From Symsagittifera roscoffensis (taxonomy: Eukaryota; Xenacoelomorpha; Acoela; Convolutidae): a stretch of 64,000 bases of DNA. The DNA is taken from assembly GCF_963678635.1 (NCBI RefSeq), contig NC_087069.1, positions 43,970,688-44,034,687 on the forward strand. Direction: 5' to 3'. Positions 44,599-58,203 of this stretch are shown piece after piece (positions within the stretch are counted from its first letter, which is position 1; each line of letters begins with the position of its first letter). The translations under genes were made by a program, and so were the position numbers. The notes below the pieces were generated by a model that was not told where the DNA came from, ran no database searches, and saw nothing but the letters and a program-made list of their open reading frames with translations.

Positions 44599-45467
44599 TT
44601 TGCAAACAACAACTATGAGTTTTTCGCTAACAACAACATAAGTAACCCAATAGCACGACCACTCTATACAACAAAAAATCAATCACGAGAACACAATTAT
44701 ACCCAACAGGCAGCAAAACCAATATCTTAATCTGTAAACTTTAAGGATAAAGGAAAGATTCAGACGTATCGTACTGAAATTTATCATTTTTTTAACCAAA
44801 AAAATGCAATTCACAAAAATCCAAACGCACTATTCTGAAGAAAAAGACTACTTTCATCAAAACCAACAAAACTATAGTAATAATCAACGAAAAAATTACT
44901 GAATAAAAGAGATCAACCAGAGCATATTTTTCAACCAGATATTTTCAACCATGAACAAGCAAGGCAAACACAACAACAACCTTCTCAAAGACAAATTTTG
45001 GCACAACCTAAAAGTTTTGTACAATCGCAATACCCAACAAATGCTCAAACTGTTCAACCCCAAGCCATGAAAAATGGATCCCCATCATCCTATTATCTAC
45101 AGAAACTTGAAATTACACAAAAAATTCTACTTACAAAGGTTACTCATATACCAAACAAAGTAGAATCACTCCAAATGACAATGAATCTAAACCTTAAGGG
45201 CAGATCATCTATAACAACTAATAAACCACTCATGGTGTTTACAGGAACAGATCCTGAATACTCAGTAGAAGACTACTTAAGCGCTGTTAAAGCTAATCTA
45301 ATCTTAAACATAGGCCCAGAACCTATAAACACATCATCTGAATTTGATTCACAGTTGCACAGTACTGATACAAACTGCACGCGATGGCGCAGACAAAAAA
45401 TGGTTTTCAGATTTACCCATAAAACTTAAATCCGATTGGAAACAATTTATTCAAATAGTCTCAAAAA
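44599..45467 (+). pseudogene. gag fragment, unit 4 (joined to the rest of gag)
   Basis: Longest frame of the four, 44998-45429, beginning AQPKSFVQSQYPTNAQTVQP. After the shared frame break it continues without interruption into 45.47 kb (SKMFISEP), so this is the unit in original linkage with downstream gag. Confidence 0.65.
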
Positions 45468-46244
45468 TGTTCATTTCTGAACCAAGATAACAACCTTCAA
45501 GAGTTTTTTTTTGCAACGGAATTTGTAGACTTCCGAACAAAACAAAAAAACAACTCGCTGTTAGAATCAGTACTTTAGCACGAAAAGCTTATTCCCGCAG
45601 TACACAGAAATACAAAAACACGAAATACAAAAACACATCCATCAACAATCCGAGAACCGATTATAGATTCCCGGAAACTAGAAGACAAGTTAAAATATGC
45701 TGAAATCAGAATGAACTAGAGGAAACAAAAAAACTCAAAGCTATAAAACGTAAGGAAGGTCCAAACAACAACGTCACATGAAAAACATTCAAGACTCTGA
45801 CCACAAACTAGCCGAGAAAATTACTCATATCCTGAACATCTATAAAAATAACCCAAATTTTGAAAGCTAACCCTCATTCCGCAGATATGGACATAGGTTT
45901 GCTGAATGACAGAAACAACCAGATAATTTGATAAGACCACCAAAATACAAAAAACCAAACAAAGCTTCTCACCAATTCATGAAAAAAGATCAAAGTTCAC
46001 CTAACAAAATCATTTAGACTATTAATTGCTCAGGAAAACCACTCCAAAATAGCTATACTAATAGCAAATCACAATCTTATAATTCTATTAGTTTCACTAG
46101 ATCGACAAAACTCACAAAATTCTTCAAAAAATCGATATAGTAAATCAAACAGTCGAATAAGCAGTACAGAAAAAATTACTCTATTTCAAATTCAAACAGA
46201 GGTAATTATTCAAACTATAACAGAAATCCCTATTATTCAAACCT
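45468..46244 (+). pseudogene. gag C-terminal half
   Basis: Scattered frames including KKQLAVRISTLARKAYS, typical of a capsid C-terminal helical region, then Asn/Ser/Tyr-rich sequence. No CCHC zinc knuckle was found. Confidence 0.5.
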
Positions 46245-46864
46245 ACAAACAGAAACTATTCCAATGATAGCTCGAAAAATTCTTCGAAGAGCCGCAGTCG
46301 AAATTATTCAAATAATTGTTATAAAAAGTAGCCAACAAAAGATCACAAAACCATCCAAACAGTGATTAGTAATTATAATAATAGATCTCGTGATAGTTCT
46401 AAAAACAGAAACTACAACTATCAAAACAGCTCAAGTAATTATTCTCACTTCATCGAAAAAACTCCTAATATTCAAATTTTTCAACCACCAGATCTTTTAT
46501 CAATTTGTTTTTTTTATCGATTCCGGCGCAAAATCAAACATTATGACTCTGACCACAAACAGAAACTATTCCAATGATAGCTCGAGAAATTCTTCGAAGA
46601 GCCGCAGTCAAAATTATTCAAATAATTGTCATAAAATGTAGCCAACAAAAGATCACAAAACCATCCAAACAGTGATTAGTAATTATAATAATAGATCTCG
46701 TGATAGTTCTAAAAACAGAAACTACAACTATCAAAACAGCTCAAGTAATTATTCTCACTTCATCGAAATAACTCCTATTATTCAAATTTTTCAACCACCA
46801 GATCTTTTATCGATTTGTTTTTTTTATCGAATCCGGCGCAAAATCAAACATTATGAATGTTCCC
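46245..46864 (+). pseudogene. Duplicated nucleocapsid-protease junction
   Basis: Two 310-bp tandem units start at ACAAACAGAAACTATTCC (46245 and 46555). Each has an Asn/Ser-rich tail (NYNNRSRDSSKNRNYNYQN) followed in another frame by the retropepsin active-site region. Unit 1 has FIDSGAKSNIM with Asp codon GAT at 46519-46521; unit 2 has GAA (Glu) at 46829-46831, so the catalytic Asp is lost in the copy linked to the rest of pol. Confidence 0.7.
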
Positions 46865-47366
46865 ACATGCAATGAAATTCGCAATCTACCCCCAAAACAT
46901 TTACCTTCCAAAATATCCAGTAAACTAGCCACTGCAAAGGCAAAAGTTTAACAAACTATGGAAAGATTCAATTATCCTTTATACCAACTCAAAGAGTGGA
47001 ACAAAAAATGGTAACAAAACCCTTCAAACAAACTCTTTATAAAAATATCAAAGACAAATATACAAAACTCAATAACACATCTCTAACGATTTTTCGAATA
47101 TTCAAATAAAAGCACCCAATTTTTTCTAATTTTTATCCTATATATGCAACAAAGCGAACGTTTGAAACTATTGATAGAACATGCATATGATTTTTCCATC
47201 AACCAAGTTCATCAACGCAAAAACTATATGAGTCTGACCTTGAATTCAGATCAATTTATCAATTTTTAGAGAAACAATTTTATCTTTGAAAAACGCTAAG
47301 AAGGCAAACACAGAAAAAATAGCGCTACATGTATTCAATAATTCGCCATACAAAATTACAGTTCCC
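46865..47366 (+). pseudogene. Protease end and start of RT, decayed
   Basis: NVPTCNEIRNLPPKHLPSK follows the active site, then stops accumulate. Recognisable only by position between protease and RT. Confidence 0.4.
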
Positions 47367-47599
47367 TTGGGACTGTTAGGATTGCAACATTATATCAAAC
47401 ATAAGAAAAAGCATACAGCGTAAATAATATCTTAAAATTTTTAGATATTTGTCATTAAACCATCCTCAAAAAGAAACAAGGAATATTTTTACAAAAACCC
47501 CTTATTTTAAACCAACATTCCAAATCTTAAAATAACCAAGTGAACTACAAGTTTTTCAACATTCTCAAACTAATCAGCAAGAATTTGAACATTTTGCAA

Positions 47600-48860
47600 G
47601 TTTTTATTATAATATGCCATGGTTTATGCTACAACAAAAATTAATGTTCAAAAAACAAAACTAAAACCACACCTTCTATCCCAACTCAACGCAGTTTTCA
47701 AAAAACAACGCGCAAATAAAATTCCAATCGATTCACAGGCTTTTAGAGATCCTTGAGCAACACGAAAACATCTCACCAGCAAACTAACAAAAACAAGCCG
47801 AAGGAAATTAGTTTATAAATCCCGTAATTATTCTCGCTAAAGAAGAATCACTTTAAATTGTTTTAAAAGCACGATATTTAAACTCTCTAATTGATGAAAA
47901 AAATGCAATTGGCCCATAGAATAATACCAGTAACTCCACCACAAGAACTATTCTACCACCGCAGATATGATTAGTGCATATAATCAAATGCCACTAGATG
48001 AGCAATCACGTCGCTTGACACAATGTGTTATTGGAAATTAACAAAAAAAATTCAATAGACTATTTTACGGCATATCTATAAGACCAGCAGCTTTCTCTGC
48101 CTTTATGAGTAAAATTTGTAGACCAATAATTCTAACTGAGAACGTCATTACATTTTTAGGCATACAACTGCAAACAAAAGAAATGTTCAAAGTTTCAAAA
48201 AAATACCAACAAATGCTATTAAAAGAAATCACGAAATCAGCCTCAGGCAAATCACCTTTTTCCTAACTCGCGTAAAATTCCTTGGGCACGTTAGAGAAGG
48301 AAGCAAAATTACACCCTTGAAATTCCGAATCAATGCAGTTATAAAATTCCAACAATCATCCAATAAAAGCAAATCCAAGAATTCCTTGGAATGATGATTT
48401 TTTTAAGTAAATACGTTCGTAAAAATATTTATATCTCAGACCAATCGACGACATTCTTAGACAACAAAAAAACTTTGCATGGACCTTAGAACATCAAAAA
48501 CGCTCAATTAAAATAAAAACTTCCTTACAGAGCAAATTTCATATACATTTTCAGACTGAAACCAACCATTTTACGCTAAATGCGATGCTCCCAATTTTGC
48601 TCTTTTACAATCAATCCAAGGCACCAATAAAACAAATCTGATTTCAGCGAACTCAAGACTTTTTACACAAGCAGAGCTCAGACTCTCCACAACCATGAGA
48701 AAGCGTACAGCCATCGTTTATAAGTTAACAGAATATCATTTCTTATTTCCTTTATCAAAACAACCAACAATTTTTTTACAGAGCATAAACCCACAAATTT
48801 TCTTTTTACACAGAAATCTAATCAAAACTATAGATTATATAGATTTCAACTAATTTCAAT
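47600..48860 (+). pseudogene. Reverse transcriptase and RNase H remnant, copy 1
   Basis: RT: motif A region TADMISAYNQMPLDEQSRRL at about 47960, then FYGISIRPAAFSAFMSKI at about 48064. The position of the catalytic YxDD box reads VITFLGIQLQ (48143-48172): both Asp residues are missing. The thumb is broken. RNase H: FYAKCDAPNF near 48573 and NSRLFTQAELRLSTTMRK near 48652, with an internal deletion in the first motif. Order and motifs match Ty3/gypsy pol. Confidence 0.75.
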
Positions 48861-49194
48861 GAAATTTCCGAATCTTTATATAGTTTGGACAGCAGGCAAA
48901 AACCTGCCATTGCCAGACACAATTAGTCGAAATACACAGCCTAAACTATTTACACGAACAACAACTGTGGAATTGACACAAAATACAAAATTCTTTCCCG
49001 CAAAAGGCGAAACAACACCACGACTACAAAAACACGCAGTCAAAATTGACTCTGATACTAAACACAAAAATACTTTAGAGCATTTTCCACTCTATCTAGA
49101 CTGCCAGAATAATCACTATGAAGTCGACTTATTAGAAAAAGACACAATTAATACTATAACAAACTCATCATGGATAAAAATAACACACAATTAA
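48859..49194 (+). pseudogene. RNase H C terminus and linker to integrase, copy 1
   Basis: Open 111-codon frame. FPNLYIVWTAGKNLPLPDTI ends in SRNT, the usual end of gypsy RNase H (…DxLSR). HFPLYLDCQNNHYEVDLL follows as a linker. The antisense frame here is a shadow. Confidence 0.7.
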
Positions 49195-49599
49195 AAACCC
49201 ATCAAGAAAAACCACAACGAAATAAAAAATTCCCATAAATAGAATAAGAAAACCGAGCGGATACAATAAATTTGTCAGGCCCTCTCGAATCAAGTCAAAA
49301 AAATACAATCATTAAACATTTTACATGATCCTTTATATGACATACTACTCTCAAAGAACGAAGTTCAAAATAATTTTCCAGCTAGCATAGGAAAACTAAC
49401 AGTTCAAATACTACAAAATTTCAAAATGTTGACCCAGTTATGAGGCAATTCAAATTGTGGCACAAATACAAAACAAAACCCATAAAACCCGAGATATTAA
49501 TTTTAGTAAATGAAAATATAAAATAAATCCCAGATATATCCATAAATTTAACAATACCACAATAAACGGAAACACTGTCATCTTAGAAAACCATTACCC

Positions 49600-50872
49600 A
49601 GCAATGAAAGTACCCCGCTTAACACTAAGATAAATGTTATCGAATTTCGCATATCAAATTCTTTGAATACAAAAAGACATGTAGGATCAGAAAAAAAAAC
49701 ATTTTCAAATTTCACTCAAATTTTCTATTTTCCAAAGGCCTTAATTTCGATGAAAAGTACTTTGCAATGCAATGATTGTATTACGTGCCAGTTAAAGGAA
49801 ATCTTTCCACACCAAAAGCAATTAGCAGAAAAAACAGCACTTTAAAGAACAAAAAATATATTTTAACCATAGAATATCATTTGATTCAAAATCCTTTTAT
49901 CCCCCTCCTCAGAAGGAAATTCAAACATGATGGTAACTTTAGGTGCAATTACACATGATGCAGGACTTATTATGGATCCACAACGTTTTAAGAACACTGG
50001 ATAGCAAAATGTGGTTACCCAAAAACCTTGTCACAGATAATGGAAAAGAATTCATAAACAATGAAATAATTACTGAATGCAATCTTTATAATATCAAACA
50101 TAAGCCTAGAAAATCGCATCCGTCATTGACAAATGAGCTAGTAGAAGGTATGAACCGCTCCCGACAAGAATACAGTCGATCTAAAATAAACGGAAACAAC
50201 CGAAAAGACACAGAAACGCCATCAGATGTAAAAATATTCCCATCAGCATTTGAATCTCAGATAACAACATTTTAGACTATCGCTATATGAAATGGTTTTA
50301 ATTAAAAACCACGTAAACCATTACTGTTCACAGCAAACTCCTCAAAAACGCTCAAGCGTACTGTCAACCAAATCAAGGTTCAATTTGTTATAACCTATCA
50401 CTCCACACTCATGATAAAGATCATTTTCACCGTCCATAAAACTTAAAATTGGCCTCTGGAACCCACACAAAATGGAGTTTAAACAGAGATAAAAAAACAC
50501 AATCAAATTTTTTATAAAATCGTAAGGAAATTGTTACAAAACAGAATACTCAATCCCAAACAAATTCACGCTTTAGGCCAGCATTAAATCTAAAATTAGG
50601 AGCATTTGTTTCAATTCCAACATGCAGAAAACAAAAATTAATCTCAAAAGGACCATATCAGGACCACAAGTCTACAAGCTATTCGAAAAGGACCATATCA
50701 GATTTCAGAAAAAACCTACAGACGTTACATATAAAGTAATAGACCACAAAAAAAGAAAAAGTAGGGCATAGAAATAATTTCTCCCGTACTATCCAAAAAC
50801 TACACTCGTCGTGAGCTAACACAATTATATTCCTTTAAAGGACTACTTATTGTTGACGAAACAATAAATTGA
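49600..50872 (+). pseudogene. Integrase remnant, copy 1
   Basis: Zinc-binding domain partly visible (KRHVGSEKKTFSNF and CNDCITC). Catalytic core: the first Asp lies in RISFDSK at about 49870, then LVTDNGKEF and, 36 positions on, the Glu in NELVEGMNR, giving a D-35-E spacing. A frameshift separates the first Asp from the rest. The C-terminal part ends near ELTQLYSFKGLLIVDE (about 50870). Confidence 0.75.
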
Positions 50873-53800
50873 AGATAAAAAAATATCAACAAAATTCATT
50901 AATTAACCACAATTACCCGAAACAATTCCAAATGAAAAACAACAAAAATCTCCAATATAATTAATTCTAAAAAAAAACAACAGATCGCAAGTTGGAAGAA
51001 AAAAATTTAGTACCCGAAACAAAAAAAAATCACAACAAAAAAGATCATTTCGATTTAGAAATCAACCAAGAAAATATTCCAAATTTATTAATTCACAGTC
51101 TAAATTATTAAAGAAAGTAGTATTCCAGCAGCCCTCTGATTATTTAACACATTCAATAAAACTTTAAAAATCGCGTAGCAATTATAACCATTTTCTTTTT
51201 CAGAACTAAAATAGTTCAAAACCAACCAAACAAATCCTTTGATATCATCTCATCTTTAGTTCAAATACCACCGCTAATATTAGCCGACATGTTTCTAACT
51301 TGAACTAGATCTATAACCAGAACTCCAAGAACTCCAGGTCAGAAATGAACACTACTTTCATAATTGACAATTTAAATGAATATCGTATAGAAGTTACAAC
51401 CTTCTTCTATCAATTAATACAATAAAAAGAACAATTTTGTCTCAATTTATACCCCAAATATAACCAAAAGGATAAAAATAAATAAGCCTAAGGGTAAAAG
51501 TCAACCTGATCACTTAGTCTGAAGACACTCTAACTATCAAAACTCCTTAATTACTCAACAAAAAAAAAATCAGAAAGTTAATACCTAAACACCCAGACAT
51601 CCCTTCACCAAAAACTCTTCATATTCAACCAACTTGTCACAATTCAACAAAAAATCCGTCCGCACTCGATGTGAACTCCATAAGAAAAAAAATCTCTTTT
51701 CAAATTCTTTTTTCAGACTCAGTTAAACAAAATCTTTTAAAAAATCATTTTAAATTTTCTTTCAATTTTTTTCACAATTTTTCATTTCGTATGTTTTTTT
51801 CATTACCAATTTTTAGAATTCATAATCCTCATTTTTTTACTTTATACAAGTTTTTCCCCACACAAACCTATTTTTTTCTCTACAAAAGTATTGACCACCT
51901 AATCAGGCACGATACTGAACAATTTCATATATTTTACGAAGCTTTTTAAGAAGAAAAGACATTTTCATTATTTTCGTAACTTTTCTCACTTTATTAACTT
52001 TTATAATTTTGAGACTCTTCAAAAGTAAGCAGAGAGCAACCATCGTTTTTGTACTAGCAACGTTTTTACTCATCATTATTGCTGAAAAAGTTTCATAAAG
52101 AGCACAAAGTTAAACTTCAGTATTACAAAATTAAATATACAACAAATTTGAAAATGGCTTATCCAAACCCTATTAAGAACTACCAACCCACCCCAAGACC
52201 CCCAAACAACTCTTAAATCTAGTCAAACAAATCAACCCCAAGCATCTACTCATATATCATATGTAGAAACCCCAACGCCTTTGAAGAAAAACACGCATCA
52301 TTATCAGAACTATTGATACCAGCCATCCGTCAAGCAACCCTAAGTGAACCCCAATAAGAACCAAACTATAGCATTTACCCCTCAATTCAACAGGACCTTA
52401 GCCGATCAGGACATTTGAGCCAAAACCAAATTCTAACAACCACATTAGAACGACAAGTTATTCACCCACGCAAAAGAACTCTAACAACACCAAGAGTTCA
52501 ATTCAATATACCATCAACACCATCATCAGCCCCTCTAGATCTTTCCCGTAGTGCAATACGAAGTACCTTCCCCCTACCGCTTCATTTCACTCCAAACAAA
52601 ATACCACAAATCTTCCGTCAGATTAGTTAGGTTCAACGCTTACTTCTGAACAATTTCGTGAAAATCTTTTCGATGAACCACTCCATCACAAAGACTTCCG
52701 CATTGGATGAACCAAACAATTTCTCAAGGCAAAACTAACCTTGTAAACAATCCAAGAGAAATTTTTTCAGATACCCCCTTATCATAACCAGAACTTTCCG
52801 AGTCAATTAGACGACAGATACCGTGAACTTTACGCTTAGATTAGATCTCCTTTGAAACACCCACTCCATTGTTTGGCCAATACCTCGATAGTGATCGACT
52901 CCGTAAATGGGGCACTAAACAGATTACAATAAAGACACAATGTATGTTCACAAAGACATTCAAGAACATAATATTCAAAAACTTTCATACTCTCAAATTT
53001 GAAAAAACGGTAAAATGAAACAGTTTAGTACATCATCCATAACCGTTGTCACCGCCAAACATCACCGCTCAATCCCTACCCACAACTTCCATCACAACAG
53101 AACTTAAAAGTAAATACGACAGATAAACAAAAAAGATCATAGGTTACATAACATTTCAAAATAACTTTTCAGGACTCTAGTACACATGCTTTAATTAATA
53201 GTTTTCTCAAAAAAAAACCTTTCTTTTTTGGTACACATTTAACCATAAATCAAAAAACCGGACCACAAGATCTCCTTGTTGAACATTATGATTGTGAAGA
53301 TCACAAAGAAAAAGCGCTACATAAACCTGGAATTAACCAGAAATCACAGTGTGAATCTGAACCATAAGTTATTCAACCAAAAGGAACATTCTCTGAAAAG
53401 AAAAAGTTTCTTGTTAATATTTTTCAAATTGAAACATAAATAGACTCGATAATGAACATTTTCATAAAAGGAACATAAAAAGACTTCTGCATTTTGACTC
53501 CGAAGATTGTAGAAAAGAATTCAAACGTTTGAAGATAGTTACAAATTAAGACAAAAATCAAAATATAGTAAAATTTTAAGTTTTCCCAGAGTCTTCACAT
53601 CAAGCAAATCTGAACACCACCAAGTTCAAATCCAATTAGACGATGAATTTCCTTGTCACGGTGCAAATGGAAACCTAATCCATGAAATGCATGATAAGCA
53701 TTGGATACCACACATTGGAAAAAATAATCGATCAAACTGTAAAGCAGACGCAAAAAGTTCAGGTTACCAAGAAATATTGTTTTTCGATTCGAAAAATCAA

Positions 53801-54719
53801 AAAGAAAAAAAAAATTTAAAACGAGACCTAAAAGACGACACTATACTATATCAAGGAAATTGCTTACCTTAACAAAAATATCCAAGATATTGTGATCTCA
53901 CTACACGCACGCAGGCAGCAACCACTTTACAAAAATACACGGTATAGAAAATGAATTAACACGTTTTCAAATTAACTGTTGTAGGATAAGTGGAAGATTC
54001 ATGACAATGACCCTAACAACAACGCACAACTAACCGAAAATTTTTCTTTCTCAAAACAGAGTATTTTTTTCACCTTGGTAGTAATAATAAAAAAAATTGA
54101 CCAATTGATGGACCACGCACTAACGAACACGAAAGCTTACGAACCAATTTTCAGTAAATTTGATCCTTTTGCACTCACACTTAAATTTTTAACACCGAAG
54201 TAAAAAGAGATAATAATTGTTCACATGAAGTTATGTTGAAAACTAAACTAACTCACACTTACGCTTATAAGTTCTTCCAACGACACTATCTTCACAGTTC
54301 GCCATCTCGTTCTCCACATCATCGCTTCAAGTTCATTAACTCTAAATACACATCTCTTTTTTTCCAATTTTCAGATAATGTATTAAGTCCACTAACTTAC
54401 TCGGCATCCTCCGTAACTACGACCCTGTCAGTCAGTTGTACATCTTTTGGCACTTAACTAACAACTTCCCGCTCGAAGGCTCCCGCCCCATCTTTATCTC
54501 GCATGAATACATACAACCCATCAAAATAGCCCGAGTATAAATTGTTCATAGTTTTAATGATAACCATAATTTTAACAATCTCATACAAAGTTCTTACCAC
54601 GAGTTTTTAGCTGCCACTGAAGAAATCAATATCATCAGAGCGCTTGAACTTTTTGGCCACTGCTTTGCACTAAAAACATAATCCGCATGCTTGCCAAGCT
54701 TTTCAAAAACTCCGACTCT
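50873..54719 (+). pseudogene. 3' region of unknown function (third-ORF candidate), copy 1
   Basis: Follows integrase. Contains basic Gln/Lys-rich sequence, then a frame at 51919-52098 with two hydrophobic segments (FIIFVTFLTLLTFIIL and TIVFVLATFLLIII) around a basic loop, then a Pro/Ser-rich frame at 52415-52630, and Cys-containing pieces (EHYDCEDHKEKALH at about 53290; HEMHDKHWIPHIG at about 53680). The membrane segments and Cys pieces would fit an envelope-like third gene, known in some gypsy lineages, but no diagnostic motif was identified. Heavily interrupted. Confidence 0.4.
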
Positions 54720-54949
54720 TTGGGACTGTTAGGATTGCAACATTATATCAAACATAAGAAAAAGCATACAGCGTAAATAATATCTTAAAATTTTTAGATA
54801 TTTGTCATTAAACCATCCTCAAAAAGAAACAAGGAATATTTTTACAAAAACCCCTTATTTTAAACCAACATTCCAAATCTTAAAATAACCAAGTGAACTA
54901 CAAGTTTTTCAACATTCTCAAACTAATCAGCAAGAATTTGAACATTTTG

Positions 54950-56526
54950 CAAGTTTTTATTATAATATGCCATTAATGTTCAAAAAACAAAACTAAAACC
55001 ACACCTTCTATCCCAACTCAACGCAGTTTTCAAAAAACAACGCGCAAATAAAATTCCAATCGATTCACAGGCTTTTAGAGATCCTTGAGCAACACGAAAA
55101 CATCTCACCAGCAAACTAACAAAAACAAGCCGAAGGAAATTAGTTTATAAATCCCGTAATTATTCTCGCTAAAGAAGAATCACTTTAAATTGTTTTAAAA
55201 GCACGATATTTAAACTCTCTAACTGATGAAAAAAATGCAATTGGCCCATAGAATAATACCAGTAACTCCACCACAAGAACTATTCTACCACCGCAGATAT
55301 GATTAGTGCATATAATCAAATGCCACTAGATGAGCAATCACGTCGCTTGACACAATGTGTTATTGGAAATTAACAAAAAAAATTCAATAGACTATTTTAC
55401 GGCATATCTATAAGACCAGCAGCTTTCTCTGCCTTTATGAGTAAAATTTGTAGACCAATAATTCTAACTGAGAACGTCATTACATTTTTAGGGATACAAC
55501 TGCAAACAAAAGAAATGTTCAAAGTTTCAAAAAAATACCAACAAATGCTATTAAAAGAAATCACGAAATCAGCCTCAGGCAAATCACCCTTTTCCTCACT
55601 CGCGTAAAATTCCTTGGGCACGTTAGAGAAGGAAGCAAAATTACACCCTTGAAATTCCGAATCAATGCAGTTATAAAATTCCAACAATCATCCAATAAAA
55701 GCAAATCCAAGAATTCCTTGGAATGATGATTTTTTTAAGTAAATACGTTCGTAAAAATATTTATATCTCAGACCAATCGACGACATTCTTAGACAACAAA
55801 AAAACTTTGCATGGACCTTAGAACATCAAAAACGCTCAATTAAAATAAAAACTTCCTTACAGAGCAAATTTCATATACATTTTCAGACTGAAACCAACCA
55901 TTTTACGCTAAATGCGATGCTCCCAATTTTGCTCTTTTACAATCAATCCAAGGCACCAATAAAACAAATCTGTTTTCAGCGAACTCAAGACTTTTTACAC
56001 AAGCAGAGCTCAGACTCTCCACAACCATGAGAAAGCGTACAGCCATCGTTTATAAGTTAACAGAATATCATTTCTTATTTCCTTTATCAAAACAACCAAC
56101 AATTTTTTTACAGAGCATAAACCCACAAATTTTCTTTTTACACAGAAATCTAATCAAAACTATAGATTATATAGATTTCAACTAATTTCAATGAAATTTC
56201 CGAATCTTTATATAGTTTGGACAGCAGGCAAAAACCTGCCATTGCCAGACACAATTAGTCGAAATACACAGCCTAAACTATTTACACGAACAACAACTGT
56301 GGAATTGACACAAAATACAAAATTCTTTCCCGCAAAAGGCGAAACAACACCACGACTACAAAAACACGCAGTCAAAATTGACTCTGATACTAAACACAAA
56401 AATACTTTAGAGCATTTTCCACTCTATCTAGACTGCCAGAATAATCACTATGAAGTCGACTTATTAGAAAAAGACACAATTAATACTATAACAAACTCAT
56501 CATGGATAAAAATAACACACAATTAA
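54950..56526 (+). pseudogene. RT and RNase H remnant, copy 2
   Basis: Carries the same lesions as copy 1, including absence of the YxDD aspartates and the RNase H deletion, so these predate the duplication. The RNase H C-terminal frame (56191-56526) is identical in translation. Confidence 0.7.
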
Positions 56527-56931
56527 AAACCCATCAAGAAAAACCACAACGAAATAAAAAATTCCCATAAATAGAATAAGAAAACCGAGCGGATACAATA
56601 AACTTGTCAGGCCCTCTCGAATCAAGTCAAAAAAATACAATCATTAAACATTTTACATGATCCTTTATATGACATACTACTCTCAAAGAACGAAGTTCAA
56701 AATAATTTTCCAGCTAGCATAGGAAAACTAACAGTTCAAATACTACAAAATTTCAAAATGTTGACCCAGTTATGAGGCAATTCAAATTGTGGCACAAATA
56801 CAAAACAAAACCCATAAAACCCGAGATATTAATTTTAGTAAATGAAAATATAAAATAAATCCCAGATATATCCATAAATTTAACAATACCACAATAAACG
56901 GAAACACTGTCATCTTAGAAAACCATTACCC

Positions 56932-58203
56932 AGCAATGAAAGTACCCCGCTTAACACTAAGATAAATGTTATCGAATTTCGCATATCAAATTCTTTGAAT
57001 ACAAAAAGACATGTAGGATCAGAAAAAAAAACATTTTCAAATTTCACTCAAATTTTCTATTTTCCAAAGGCCTTAATTTCGATGAAAAGTACTTTGCAAT
57101 GCAATGATTGTATTACGTGCCAGTTAAAGGAAATCTTTCCACACCAAAAGCAATTAGCAGAAAAAACAGCACTTTAAAGAACAAAAAATATATTTTAACC
57201 ATAGAATATCATTTGATTCAAAATCCTTTTATCCCCCTCCTCAGAAGGAAATTCAAACATGATGGTAACTTTAGGTGCAATTACACATGATGCAGGACTT
57301 ATTATGGATCCACAACGTTTTAAGAACACTGGATAGCAAAATGTGGTTACCCAAAAACCTTGTCACAGATAATGGAAAAGAATTCATAAACAATGAAATA
57401 ATTACTGAATGCAATCTTTATAATATCAAACATAAGCCTAGAAAATCGCATCCGTCATTGACAAATGAGCTAGTAGAAGGTATGAACCGCTCCCGACAAG
57501 AATACAGTCGATCTAAAATAAACGGAAACAACCGAAAAGACACAGAAACGCCATCAGATGTAAAAATATTCCCATCAGCATTTGAATCTCAGATAACAAC
57601 ATTTTAGACTATCGCTATATGAAATGGTTTTAATTAAAAACCACGTAAACCATTACTGTTCACAGCAAACTCCTCAAAAACGCTCAAGCGTACTGTCAAC
57701 CAAATCAAGGTTCAATTTGTTATAACCTATCACTCCACACTCATGATAAAGATCATTTTCACCGTCCATAAAACTTAAAATTGGCCTCTGGAACCCACAC
57801 AAAATGGAGTTTAAACAGAGATAAAAAAAAAACAATCATATTTTTTATAAAATCGTAAGGAAATTGTTACAAAACAGAATACTCAATCCCAAACAAATTC
57901 ACGCTTTAGGCCAGCATTAAATCTAAAATTAGGAGCATTTGTTTCAATTCCAACATGCAGAAAACAAAAATTAATCTCAAAAGGACCATATCAGGACCAC
58001 AAGTCTACAAGCTATTCGAAAAGGACCATATCAGATTTCAGAAAAAACCTACAGACGTTACATATAAAGTAATAGACCACAAAAAAAGAAAAAGTAGGGC
58101 ATAGAAATAATTTCTCCCATACTATCCAAAAACTACACTCGTCGTGAGCTAACACAATTATATTCCTTTAAAGGACTACTTATTGTTGACGAAACAATAA
58201 ATT
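56932..58203 (+). pseudogene. Integrase remnant, copy 2
   Basis: Same as copy 1: the frames at 56995, 57108 and 57275 translate identically, with the same frameshifts and D-35-E core. Confidence 0.7.

Larger units (their letters stand above)
37498..45467 (+). repeat. Array of four leader-gag tandem units
   Basis: Units start at CTAACTGATATTTTC: 37498, 39386, 41266 and 43144, giving lengths 1888, 1880, 1878 and 2324 bp. Each contains a CT microsatellite of differing length (about 14, 15, 11 and 22 bp at 37771, 39661, 41540, 43417), CCCCCGGGAAATGGGAA and a gag fragment. Units 1-3 also hold a nested direct repeat of about 194 bp (for example 38241 and 38435). Unit 4 has about 0.6 kb of unrelated or ancestral sequence at 43.89-44.48 kb instead of the first nested copy. 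Confidence 0.9.
47367..54719 (+). repeat. pol-to-3'-end tandem unit, copy 1
   Basis: Starts TTGGGACTGTTAGGATTGCA. Most landmarks recur 7,331-7,333 bp downstream; the start recurs at 54720 (7,353 bp). The 21-bp difference is a deletion in copy 2 at the GCCATTAATG position (about 54970). Confidence 0.9.

Noticed and set aside
37498-45467. CRISPR-like or satellite array
   Set aside because: Units are 1.9 kb, contain gag fragments and sit between LTRs; no short repeat-spacer structure and the genome is eukaryotic.
48065-48250. Minus-strand frame within RT, also at 55397-55687
   Set aside because: Antisense to recognisable RT motifs on the plus strand.
53280-54030. Firm call of an envelope glycoprotein
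   Set aside because: A few Cys-containing pieces and upstream hydrophobic spans are suggestive only; no fusion peptide, furin site or ordered Cys pattern could be established through the many stops.
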